NCBI RefSeq assembly: GCF_051521495.1
Contig: NZ_CP150355.1
Coordinates: 9,796,001-9,860,000, forward strand
Origin: Sorangium sp051521495
GTDB taxonomy: Bacteria; Myxococcota_A; Polyangia; Polyangiales; Polyangiaceae
Direction: 5' to 3'
Length of the DNA: 64,000 bases
The position numbers and the translations under genes are program-made. The notes below the pieces were generated by a model. The model did no database searches, was not told the origin of the DNA, and was given only the letters and a program-made list of their open reading frames with translations. Positions 23,609 to 30,391 of this stretch are shown here, in pieces (the stretch's first letter is position 1; each line of letters starts with the position of its first letter).

Positions 23609-24733
23609 TTAGTGTCCGAGCGGAACATCACCAGACAGCCCCTTTCGTCGCGCTGCGCGGACCGCTGCCAGCCAGTGCACCTTGGCCGGGTCGCTGTCCC
23701 ACGGCGGGGCCTCCCGGTAGAGCGAGTCCCAGAACTCCCGCGCTGCCGCCTCGGCGGTCGCGAGCTCGCTCTCGCCTTCGGGCGCGTCCTCGACGGCATC
23801 CACGAGAGCACGCCATGGGTCCGAGTCGTAGCCTCTCAGGTTCCGCCACGGCCTTGCGGGCTGTCCGTCGAAGAGCCCGTCGCTGCTCTGGAGAAAGCCC
23901 TCGTACGCGCTCTGGGCCACGGCGTCTCGCCGGCGACGGTTGACCTCGTCCATGCAGGAGTGGCGGTACGACTCGGCCCATTCGCGGTCCTCCTCAGGCA
24001 CGTCGTCTCGCCAGGCGCTCGCATAGAGATCGCGCAGCTCCTGCTGGAGCGCTCGGTACTCCTTGGTATCCGTGCAGTGACTCGACGCGTCCCAGAGGGC
24101 TCGGTTGCGCGCCGCGCTCGGCCCGGGGAGATGGAGCAGCGCATTCACCGGCCAGAACCGCGCAGGCTCCAGCCTCGGGGCGATGAGCCTCGTCATGGAG
24201 CTCGGGAGCCCGCGGCGCCCGCGCCGAAACCCCCTCCGAAAGGCGCGGAGCGCCGAGGGCCGGTCCACCTCGGGGGCGTCGTCGGCCGTCAGCGCCCGCC
24301 AGACGGACGTCCGGTGGAGGCGCGCTGTCGGATCGCCCGTCGCGCCCTCGCCCTCGACCGTCTGCCCGAAGTCCACGACGAAGGTAAAAAACGCGCTCTT
24401 GACGGCTTCGAGCAGCATCGGCCACGGCGGAGTGGGCTCCTTGTCGAACCTGCCCGTGAGGCTCTGGGGACAGCCCGCGTCCACCCTCGGGCGGATGGCC
24501 CCGGGCCGCGAATCGTCGACCCACCTCCCGAATCTCTCGCGATGCGCATCGGCCCATGCGCGGTCCGCCTCGGGTAGGTCGTCATGCCATGCTTCGGCGC
24601 ACAGCCTGCCCAGGGTCTCGAGGTCCATGTTCCGACCCCAAAGTTCCTGGGGCGAAAATAGGCAACTCGCCGTGCCCGCCTCGATGTCGATGCGCCGCAT
24701 GAGGAACCGCACGCGCGACGTTTTGAGCTTCAT
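23609..24733 (-). CDS. Unrecognised repeat protein, module copy 1
   Basis: A 374-residue protein of no family I know. It is paralogous along its length to the 373-residue product at 26159-27280 and to the fragment ending at 28478. It appears built of two similar halves. Residues ~36-190 contain AEAWHDDLPEADRAWADAHRE and end VWRALTADDAPEVDR. Residues ~235-374 contain ASAWRDDVPEEDREWAESYRH and end FWDSLYREAPPWDSDP..WLAAVRAARRKG. Tryptophan-rich, acidic-Pro turns followed by basic helices recur four times. There is no signal peptide or membrane segment. It follows a small lipoprotein gene by 15 bp on the same strand, so the two form an operon. Confidence 0.75.
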   Translation of the reverse strand: MKLKTSRVRFLMRRIDIEAGTASCLFSPQELWGRNMDLETLGRLCAEAWHDDLPEADRAWADAHRERFGRWVDDSRPGAIRPRVDAGCPQSLTGRFDKEPTPPWPMLLEAVKSAFFTFVVDFGQTVEGEGATGDPTARLHRTSVWRALTADDAPEVDRPSALRAFRRGFRRGRRGLPSSMTRLIAPRLEPARFWPVNALLHLPGPSAARNRALWDASSHCTDTKEYRALQQELRDLYASAWRDDVPEEDREWAESYRHSCMDEVNRRRRDAVAQSAYEGFLQSSDGLFDGQPARPWRNLRGYDSDPWRALVDAVEDAPEGESELATAEAAAREFWDSLYREAPPWDSDPAKVHWLAAVRAARRKGLSGDVPLGH

Positions 24734-24748
24734 GGCTGATCCCCTGGT

Positions 24749-24991
24749 TCACCGCCCGTCGGGTCGGCACTGGAGCTTGCCCACCTGATCGTTGCGGTCC
24801 TTCCTGTAGATCGGCAGCCACCTCAGCGCATTGGTGTTCAACTTCGTTTTCTGCAAGCGCGATAACGTCTCGGGCGGCAGCGTCGCGATCCGTCGTCTGA
24901 GCTCGTCGCGATCGTCGGGGTCCATGATCGAGCAGCCGAGGGCGATCACGGTGACCGCAGCGGCCGCCATCGCCTTCAGGAGCAGCTTCAT
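24749..24991 (-). CDS. Small lipoprotein, module copy 1
   Basis: An 80-residue predicted lipoprotein with signal peptide MKLLLKAMAAAAVTVIALGC (Cys20). The mature part, CSIMDPDDRDELRRRIATLP followed by ...LQKTKLNTNALRWLP and GKLQC, aligns with the first ~65 residues after the lipobox of the product at 25488-26162 (CSIVDPSDRDELRHQIAAMP...). This copy ends at GKLQCRPDGR, whereas the other continues for ~165 residues, so it is either a short form or C-terminally truncated. The start is set by the signal peptide; the ribosome site is not clear. It is followed 15 bp later by the copy-1 partner gene. Confidence 0.7.
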   Translation of the reverse strand: MKLLLKAMAAAAVTVIALGCSIMDPDDRDELRRRIATLPPETLSRLQKTKLNTNALRWLPIYRKDRNDQVGKLQCRPDGR

Positions 24992-25487
24992 GCGCGGAGG
25001 ATCCCATGGACAGGCGGTGAGCATCAAGCCATCCGCGCGTCCCGTCTCCGCGCCTTCCCGATGCGTACCTGCGAGCGTCGCTGTTCCTGAGCAAGCTCGT
25101 ACGGGCGCGAGAGAGGGCCGCGCCTCCCCCTCGGCTCCGCAGCGGCGCCACCGCCCCAAACCCGACGCTTACGCCTGGGACGATATCGCTCGAGGCCGGA
25201 ATGCTGTCGTCCGTTCAGGATCGGAGGACCTACGCGTCGAGGTTCGCGGCTCTAGCGCGGCGGGCGGATGTCGCCGGCGCGCTGGAACCAACCCCTTGCA
25301 TCTCGATGGAATTGTTCGGCATCGTCACGGCCACTTCTTCGAAGGCGAAGTCCCGGCCAGTGGCGGCGCTTGGGCGCCGGTCACCGTCCTCCACGTGGTC
25401 CGTCGCGGCTTGACCGGCGGCGGCGACCGCTGGTAAGGTCGGCCACCGTCTGCGGGTACGTGGATCGGTGAATCAGGGGGGAGACCG
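24992..25487. other. Divergent promoter region between module copies
   Basis: 496 bp separating two divergent lipoprotein-effector operons, so both promoters should lie here. No convincing gene on either strand and no clear inverted repeat. A GGGGGGAG ribosome site marks the right end, before 25488. Confidence 0.5.
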
Positions 25488-26162
25488 ATGAACCATCGGC
25501 GCGGCGTTCTGCTCGTCGTGTTTGCCTGCGGCTGCTCCATCGTCGATCCCAGCGATCGCGACGAGCTGAGACACCAGATCGCGGCGATGCCACTCGACGA
25601 GATATCGAGGCTCAAGAGGTTGGGCATGAACGCTGCGGCCCTCGACTGGCTTGAGGGCAGGCCACCGGGAGATCAAATGGGCAAACTCCAGTGCCGCTAC
25701 CAAGCTGGCGGTCAGTGGACCGAGTGGGCCGACCAGGAGCCGTCCTATATTGTCAAAGACATGCGTGCCTGTCTCATCGAGGCCCCTTTCTTGGTGACCT
25801 ACCTGATGTGCAAGGACGAATGGGAAGCGCTGCAGCGTCAACTTAGAAAAACCGACCTCGAGAACAGCCTGCCGATCCCGGGCGGAGCGACCGTCGAGTG
25901 CCGGTTCGTATGGGACTTCCGCTACGAACCGGACAAGGTGCCGGCCGAGCTGACAAACCCCGACGCGGTCGACACAGACGACATCATCAATACCCTGATC
26001 GCGCTACCCGCGCCGCCTCCTGGATGGGCCTTTCCTCGGCTCGTCCCTCTCCTCTGCCCGCTCGGCGCTGGACCAGGCTGGGGATGCCCGCCCACTCCCA
26101 CGGACCCGACGGGCGGACAGCCCACGGACCCGACGGGCGGACAGCCGGGAGATCGGCCATGA
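25488..26162 (+). CDS. Lipoprotein, module copy 2
   Basis: A 224-residue predicted lipoprotein. A short signal (MNHRRGVLLVVFACGC) is followed by CSIVDPSDRDELRHQIAAMP, shared with copy 1. The distal part has four further cysteines (GKLQCRYQ, MRACLIE, YLMCKDEW, VECRFVW) and a proline-rich end with two PTDPTGGQ repeats. The ATG at 25488 has a strong purine-rich ribosome site (AGGGGGGAG). Its stop overlaps the next start as ATGA (26159-26162), so translation is coupled to the copy-2 partner protein. The product probably sits in the envelope while its partner has no export signal; no function is known. Confidence 0.75.
   Translation: MNHRRGVLLVVFACGCSIVDPSDRDELRHQIAAMPLDEISRLKRLGMNAAALDWLEGRPPGDQMGKLQCRYQAGGQWTEWADQEPSYIVKDMRACLIEAPFLVTYLMCKDEWEALQRQLRKTDLENSLPIPGGATVECRFVWDFRYEPDKVPAELTNPDAVDTDDIINTLIALPAPPPGWAFPRLVPLLCPLGAGPGWGCPPTPTDPTGGQPTDPTGGQPGDRP
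26097..26144 (+). repeat. 24-bp tandem repeat at lipoprotein 3' end
   Basis: Two identical copies of a 24-bp unit (26097-26120 and 26121-26144) encode the PTDPTGGQ repeats. A diverged version of the same sequence reappears at ~27855-27885, just before the decayed third module copy. Confidence 0.8.
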
Positions 26163-27280
26163 GGTGGCTGGCGAAGCACCCTGGAATGCTGGCAGTGCAG
26201 GAGGCAGGCTACGGGTACGGCCTGTTTACGACCAAGAGCCCCGATCTCTGGAAATGGCACCTCGAGAATCTCGGCCAGCTGTGCGCAGAGGCATGGGACG
26301 ATGGCCTGCCCGAGGAAGACAGCGCATGGGCAAATCCGTACCGCAAGAAATTCAGCAGGTGGATTGACGATTCCGGACACGCTGACATCGGCCGCAAGGC
26401 GAATGCGGCGGATCTCCAGAGCCGCCATGGCCGCTTGGGCGGAGAGCCTGCGCCCCCCTGGCCCATGCTGCTGGAGGCTGTTCAGAGCGCGTTCTTCGCC
26501 ATGCTAGAGGCCTTCAGGAAAGAGCGCCCCGATGCAAGCGAGTCTGCTGCGGTCGATCCGATATCGCGCCTCCACAAGACCTATCTCTGGCAGACGCTGA
26601 CATCCGACGACACGCCCCAGGAGCACCGAGTCGACGCGCTCCGCGCCTTCCGGAGGGGATTTCGGATCGGACGCCGCGGAAGGCCGAGGACGCTGACGAG
26701 GCCCATCCCCCCGATGCTGGAGCCTCCCGCGATCTGGGAGATTGCGGCGCCTGCGCTTCCCGGTCCGAGCGCCGCGCGCGAGCGGGCCTTCAGGGCGCTG
26801 CCGGTTGCGGACGATCCGAAGGCGCTCACGGCACGCGCGCAGGAGCAGCGGGCGTTGTATGCAACCGCATGGCGAGATGACGTGCCGGAGGAGGACCGCC
26901 TCTGGGCAGCGCTGTACCGCGACACTTGCATGCTGTCGGTCAACCAGCGAAGGCGAACAGCCCTCGCGCAGAGCGCCTACGAAGGCTATCTCCAGAGCAG
27001 CGATGGTCGCCTCGGCGGCGAACCTGCTGGACCGTGGCGTAGCGTGAGCCCCTTCGCCCACGAACCCTGGTATTCTTTCGTGGACCGTATCGAGGACGCG
27101 CCCGAAGGCGAGAGCGAGCCGGCGACGGCCGAGGCAGCCGTATGGGAATACTGGGACGCGCTGTACCGGGACGCCCCGCCGTGGGACAGCGACGCTGACC
27201 AGACACACTGGCTCGCGGCGGTCCGCGCGGCTCGAAGGAAGGCGCAGGCCGACGATGGTCCGCCAGCGATGGGCAGGTAG
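26159..27280 (+). CDS. Unrecognised repeat protein, module copy 2
   Basis: A 373-residue paralogue of the product at 23609-24733. The same two-half layout is seen: LGQLCAEAWDDGLPEEDSAWA at ~37-57, then LRAFRRGFRIGRRGRP, and later RALYATAWRDDVPEEDRLWA followed by QSAYEGYLQSSDGRLGGEP and PPWDSDADQTHWLAAVRAARRK. The conserved W..DD.PEED..WA and PPWDSD motifs are exact between copies, while the linkers differ, so the fold is probably under selection. There is no export signal or membrane helix. Coupled to the upstream lipoprotein by an ATGA overlap, and its last 26 bp overlap the next gene. Possible roles (toxin, immunity, structural) cannot be told apart from sequence. Confidence 0.75.
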   Translation: MRWLAKHPGMLAVQEAGYGYGLFTTKSPDLWKWHLENLGQLCAEAWDDGLPEEDSAWANPYRKKFSRWIDDSGHADIGRKANAADLQSRHGRLGGEPAPPWPMLLEAVQSAFFAMLEAFRKERPDASESAAVDPISRLHKTYLWQTLTSDDTPQEHRVDALRAFRRGFRIGRRGRPRTLTRPIPPMLEPPAIWEIAAPALPGPSAARERAFRALPVADDPKALTARAQEQRALYATAWRDDVPEEDRLWAALYRDTCMLSVNQRRRTALAQSAYEGYLQSSDGRLGGEPAGPWRSVSPFAHEPWYSFVDRIEDAPEGESEPATAEAAVWEYWDALYRDAPPWDSDADQTHWLAAVRAARRKAQADDGPPAMGR

Positions 27281-27827
27281 CGCTCGGACGGGATCGCGGG
27301 CCGGGCTCGTCGCGCTGTCGCTCCTGCCCGCGATCGCGCGGGCGGAAGAGGGCGCGCCGCCGCGCTGGGAGATCGACGTCAAGGCGACCTACGTCGTGCT
27401 GGGGCCGCGTGCCACGCGCGCGACGGGCGGCATCATGCCGTCGGTCACCGGCTTGCGCCGATGGCCCGTCCGCGAAGCCGTGGACATCGGAATAGGCGCC
27501 GACGTGGGCCTCTTCGGTCTGGGCGGCGACGCGCGCTGGCTCGGCGTGCTGACCGGCCCCACGGCGGCCGTCCGGGGCACGCCGTTCCGTGCGCCCCTGT
27601 CGTTCGAGTTCGCGGCGCGGCTCGACTTCGGGCGCATCCCTGTGTGCAACGCATGGGGGTTGTGCCTACGTTATCTTGGGTTCTTCCCGGCCATGGAGGC
27701 CGGCGCGGCCTATCTATCGACGCAGCATGTGGCGCTCGTGGCGACGTGCGGCTTTCGCTTCATCAGCACCCTCGCGTGGTCGGGTGTCAGCGTGGAGCCC
27801 GCAGCGGCGGGCCGAATCTTCTGGTAG
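27255..27827 (+). CDS. Secreted beta-rich protein of the module operon
   Basis: A 190-residue protein with an N-terminal signal peptide (SRAGLVALSLLPAIARA, cleavage after ARA near residue 30). The remainder is rich in Gly and alternating hydrophobic residues, like a small outer-membrane beta-barrel (IDVKATYVVLGP, IGIGADVGLFGLGG, SFEFAARLDFG, terminal FW). A C-terminal aromatic residue is typical of barrel insertion signals. Its start overlaps the preceding gene by 26 bp, so it is the third gene of the copy-2 operon. Copy 1 has no counterpart. I cannot name the family. Confidence 0.65.
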   Translation: MVRQRWAGSARTGSRAGLVALSLLPAIARAEEGAPPRWEIDVKATYVVLGPRATRATGGIMPSVTGLRRWPVREAVDIGIGADVGLFGLGGDARWLGVLTGPTAAVRGTPFRAPLSFEFAARLDFGRIPVCNAWGLCLRYLGFFPAMEAGAAYLSTQHVALVATCGFRFISTLAWSGVSVEPAAAGRIFW

Positions 27828-27829
27828 GT

Positions 27830-28478
27830 ATGACCTTGACGGGCGTAGAGCCCACCGACCCCACGTCCGGTCGACCCGGAGATTGCTCATGAACCCTTCG
27901 CTGGGGGAGACGAAGCCCTTCGTGCCTCGCGTCGTGCCCGAGGCGGCGCTCGGACACGCGCTGTTCGTGCCGAGCGCGACCAGGCCCTCCAGGCTCCGCC
28001 AGTACCCGGCGATCGACAGGAGTGGCTGACACGCCAGCAGGAGCTGCGCGCTCTCTATGCGAGCGCATGGCGGGACGACGTGCCGGAGGAGGACCGCGAA
28101 TGGGCCCAAGCGGTTCGTGATTGTTGCATCAGGCATGTCTACCGTCGCCGGCGCGACGCCATCGCTCAGAGCGCCTACGAGGGCTACCTTCAGAGCAGCG
28201 GTGGGGTTTTCGACGGGGCGCCCTGCCGGCCGTGGCCGAACCTGAGCCGCCACGCCTCGGAACCCTGGCGTGCCTTCGCGGACCGCGTCGACGACGCGCC
28301 CGACGGCGAGAGCGAGATCGAGACGGCCGAGGCCGCAGCGCGCGAGTACTGGGACTCGCTCTACCGGGAGGCCCCGCCGTGGGACAGCGACCCTGACCAG
28401 ACCCACTGGCTCGCGGCGGTCCGCGCGGCTCGAAGGAAGGCGTTGGCCGGCGAGGTGCCGCCGGCGAGGGGGCGTTAG
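27830..28478 (+). pseudogene. Decayed third module copy (lipoprotein tail + partner fragment)
   Basis: Bases 27830-27892 read MTLTGVEPTDPTSGRPGDCS and stop in an ATGA overlap, matching the PTDPTGGQPGDRP end and ATGA junction of copy 2. The following frame (from 27889) gives ALFVPSATR, matching the middle of the partner protein, and soon hits a stop. Another frame continues as AERDQALQ, then WLTRQQELRALYASAWRDDV and on to WLAAVRAARRKAL, the full C-terminal half. So the lipoprotein body and ~190 N-terminal partner codons are missing, and a frameshift lies near 27975-27985. The stop TAG at 28476-28478 coincides with the first bases of the MITE-like element. Confidence 0.75.
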
Positions 28479-28666
28479 TACTACAGTTGCATATCGTCGC
28501 CCGGCTGATCATCGCCGGGGCGGGCCGACACAGCCATCCGATCTTTGGGCCGCCATACGTCGGAGTCGGCTAGATGGTCGACGCCGGCCGACTGTGACAC
28601 GCTCTATTTCAAGCAGGATCGCGTAGCTGAGGCGGGAGGTTCGTCGCGAGTGCAACTGTAGTACTA
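28476..28666. mobile_element. MITE-like element with 16-bp perfect terminal inverted repeats
   Basis: TAGTACTACAGTTGCA at 28476-28491 is the exact reverse complement of 28651-28666. The 191-bp element has no coding capacity in its 159-bp interior. Short non-coding DNA bounded by perfect inverted repeats is typical of MITEs mobilised by a full-length IS elsewhere. The ends (TTAG / CTAG) fit a YTAR-like target, as in IS701-type elements, but I cannot name the family. It lies directly at the stop codon of the decayed module copy. Confidence 0.65.
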
Positions 28667-28794
28667 GGCGGACAGGACGTCTATCGGCCGGGCTCAGTGC
28701 TCAACCTGCCGCGCTAGCCTGCCCTGGCGTCAATCTGCGGCATCCCCCTGGCGCCATGACAACGCTAGGCCAAGAACCTAGCGGAGGAGGCTAT

Positions 28795-29151
28795 ATGCGA
28801 AGGCTTGTTGTCCCGGCTGCTGGATCGCTCTCTTTATGCATCCCCACGCCCGCCGCCGGAGGAGAGCATCTGATCGTTGAGCCAGAAGACCTCTCTAGTC
28901 AGGAGTGCCAGGACAACGAGGAAGGCGCCGCGACATTCCCGGAAGATCTGGCGATATCAACTGGAGAAGCCTGCCGCGCCGCGTGCGCAGGGGCGGCCGC
29001 AGCGGGTTGTATGTATGTCACGCGAGTATGCGCCGCTACCACGGTTTTCACGGTCGGAGGCGCAGCCATCCCGTGCGCGTGGGCGGAGGCGGCCGCGTGT
29101 GTCGGTGGCGCAATGGGCGCCGCCATTTGCGCCGACAAGTGCCCCCGGTGA
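28795..29151 (+). CDS. Secreted Cys-rich small protein, bacteriocin-like
   Basis: A 118-residue protein. The N-terminus (MRRLVVPAAGSLSLCIPTPA) looks like an export signal. An acidic stretch follows (ECQDNEEGAATFPEDL), then a ~60-residue hydrophobic Ala/Gly/Cys-rich core with eight cysteines (EACRAACAGAAAAGC through AAICADKCPR). A leader, an acidic spacer and a compact hydrophobic multi-Cys core resemble precursors of secreted antimicrobial peptides. The IP....C and C..(x)..C spacing recalls halocin-C8-like peptides, but this is impression, not alignment. The ATG at 28795 has a near-ideal GGAGGAGG ribosome site. The next gene starts 4 bp after its stop and encodes a small membrane protein. Confidence 0.65.
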   Translation: MRRLVVPAAGSLSLCIPTPAAGGEHLIVEPEDLSSQECQDNEEGAATFPEDLAISTGEACRAACAGAAAAGCMYVTRVCAATTVFTVGGAAIPCAWAEAAACVGGAMGAAICADKCPR

Positions 29152-29155
29152 CACG

Positions 29156-29341
29156 ATGAACAGCAGATCGTCGGCGATTGCCGCTGCGGTTGCAGCCGGC
29201 CTAGCTGCCATCTTCCTCTCGCTACGCAGCGAATCAACGGACATCTACGTGCGCACAGCGCTGGCTGGGCTCGCAGGAGTGTGCATTCTGGCAGCCATCT
29301 GGATCTCCAGATGGGAGGATCGGCGGCAAAAGCGCGGATAG
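29156..29341 (+). CDS. Small two-TM membrane protein
   Basis: A 61-residue protein with two hydrophobic segments (AIAAAVAAGLAAIFLSL and TALAGLAGVCILAAIWI) and a basic C-terminus (RWEDRRQKRG). It starts 4 bp after the Cys-rich peptide gene and must be cotranscribed with it. Size and topology resemble immunity proteins of membrane-active bacteriocins, but many unrelated small membrane proteins look the same. No motif identifies it. Confidence 0.55.
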   Translation: MNSRSSAIAAAVAAGLAAIFLSLRSESTDIYVRTALAGLAGVCILAAIWISRWEDRRQKRG

Positions 29342-29454
29342 CCTAGGCGCTCATGGCCGGTGCACCGATGAGACGTGCGGGACAGCACCCGCGAGCCGTC
29401 CTGGCGCGGCGTTGCTCGGAGGCAGCACCGCCAGCGCCTGGAGATCCCGCCCGG

Positions 29455-29955
29455 CTAGTCGGCCCCGCTGCAGTCCGAGACGTGAAAGACCGCCGTCTCT
29501 ACGCGCGCCGTTGCCCCGTCGAAGAGCCGGATGATGTCACACGGCCCCGCCGACACGTCGGCCTCGTACGGGTCGGTTGGCTGCTCGTGGACGATAATCT
29601 CACACGGCCCCTGGTAGAGATCTCCGTCGATCGTCGCAGATACATGAGGCAGGCCACCCCCGTCCATGACGTTGATGAAGGAAAGCCGGGCGTCATCCCC
29701 CTTCTCCACCACCACGCTGAGGTCACCCGAGTTCCGCACGACGCACAGGCCTGTCGGATCGTCGTCCAGGCCTACAAGTTTCGTTCCGTTGTCGCCGGTG
29801 TCGATCACCAGCTCTTCGCCGACGCGCGTCACCACCGCCTTGCCCGAGACCTCGGGCTCGGCTTGAGCGAGGCATCCTCCACCCGAGCTCCACACGACAA
29901 CCCAGAACAGCGGCGAGAGCGCACGTGCGAGAGAATTTGCCATCGGCTCGCTCAT
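29455..29955 (-). CDS. Hypothetical lipoprotein, last gene of pseudokinase operon
   Basis: A 166-residue protein. The hydrophobic N-terminus (ALSPLFWVVVWSSGGGC) ends in a lipobox-like Cys, and the mature part is acidic and beta-rich (EELVIDTGDNGTKLVGLDDD). Two GPC(E/D)II motifs (QGPCEIIVHE and AGPCDIIRLF) suggest an internal duplication of a ~30-residue unit. The ATG at 29955 overlaps the stop of the preceding gene as ATGA, which decides the start. It converges on the small membrane protein gene. Function unknown. Confidence 0.65.
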   Translation of the reverse strand: MSEPMANSLARALSPLFWVVVWSSGGGCLAQAEPEVSGKAVVTRVGEELVIDTGDNGTKLVGLDDDPTGLCVVRNSGDLSVVVEKGDDARLSFINVMDGGGLPHVSATIDGDLYQGPCEIIVHEQPTDPYEADVSAGPCDIIRLFDGATARVETAVFHVSDCSGAD

Positions 29956-30377
29956 GTCGTGCATTCGCCGAAGCTTAGAGGGATCACCGTCGGCGGGTGC
30001 CCCGCGGGCGTGCAGCACATCACGTGCTCTTCTCCATTTTCCTCGACATACACCGCGCGATCCTCGTATCCCTCGTAGCAGATCTCCTCGTCCTCGGTCG
30101 GGATCACGCAAAGCCTGTACCCGTCCGGGAGGTCATCGCGAACGACGCCCGCGCAAGCACGTGCGAACGACGGCGACTCGGGTGAGGTGGAGGTATCTTC
30201 CCGCCAGCCATCCCAGAGGACCTCCGTCTCTTCCGCGCAGTCTTGCACCTCGTTCTCCGTGCCGTTCCAGAGCCACACGGCACGATCCCCCTCGTGAGGC
30301 CCTGTGCCAGGGCAGTTGCGGTCGGGGACACAACCTACCGCGGCCGCAGCGCCGATGAACAGAAGAACACATCGCAT
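29952..30377 (-). CDS. Cys-rich hypothetical lipoprotein
   Basis: A 141-residue predicted lipoprotein: MRCVLLFIGAAAAVGC gives a clear signal with Cys16. The mature part has eight further cysteines (CVPDRNCPG, VQDCAEE, FARACAG, YRLCVIP, EICYEGY, HVMCC) and many acidic residues, suggesting a disulfide-stabilised periplasmic or surface domain. It starts 14 bp after the pseudokinase stop and overlaps the next gene by 4 bp. I do not recognise the family. Confidence 0.65.
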   Translation of the reverse strand: MRCVLLFIGAAAAVGCVPDRNCPGTGPHEGDRAVWLWNGTENEVQDCAEETEVLWDGWREDTSTSPESPSFARACAGVVRDDLPDGYRLCVIPTEDEEICYEGYEDRAVYVEENGEEHVMCCTPAGHPPTVIPLSFGECTT

Positions 30378-30391
30378 CGACAGAAGCCCTC

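Noticed and set aside
28500..28650. Small gene inside the MITE-like element
   Set aside because: No frame with a start and ribosome site exceeds a few tens of codons. The segment is best read as non-coding.
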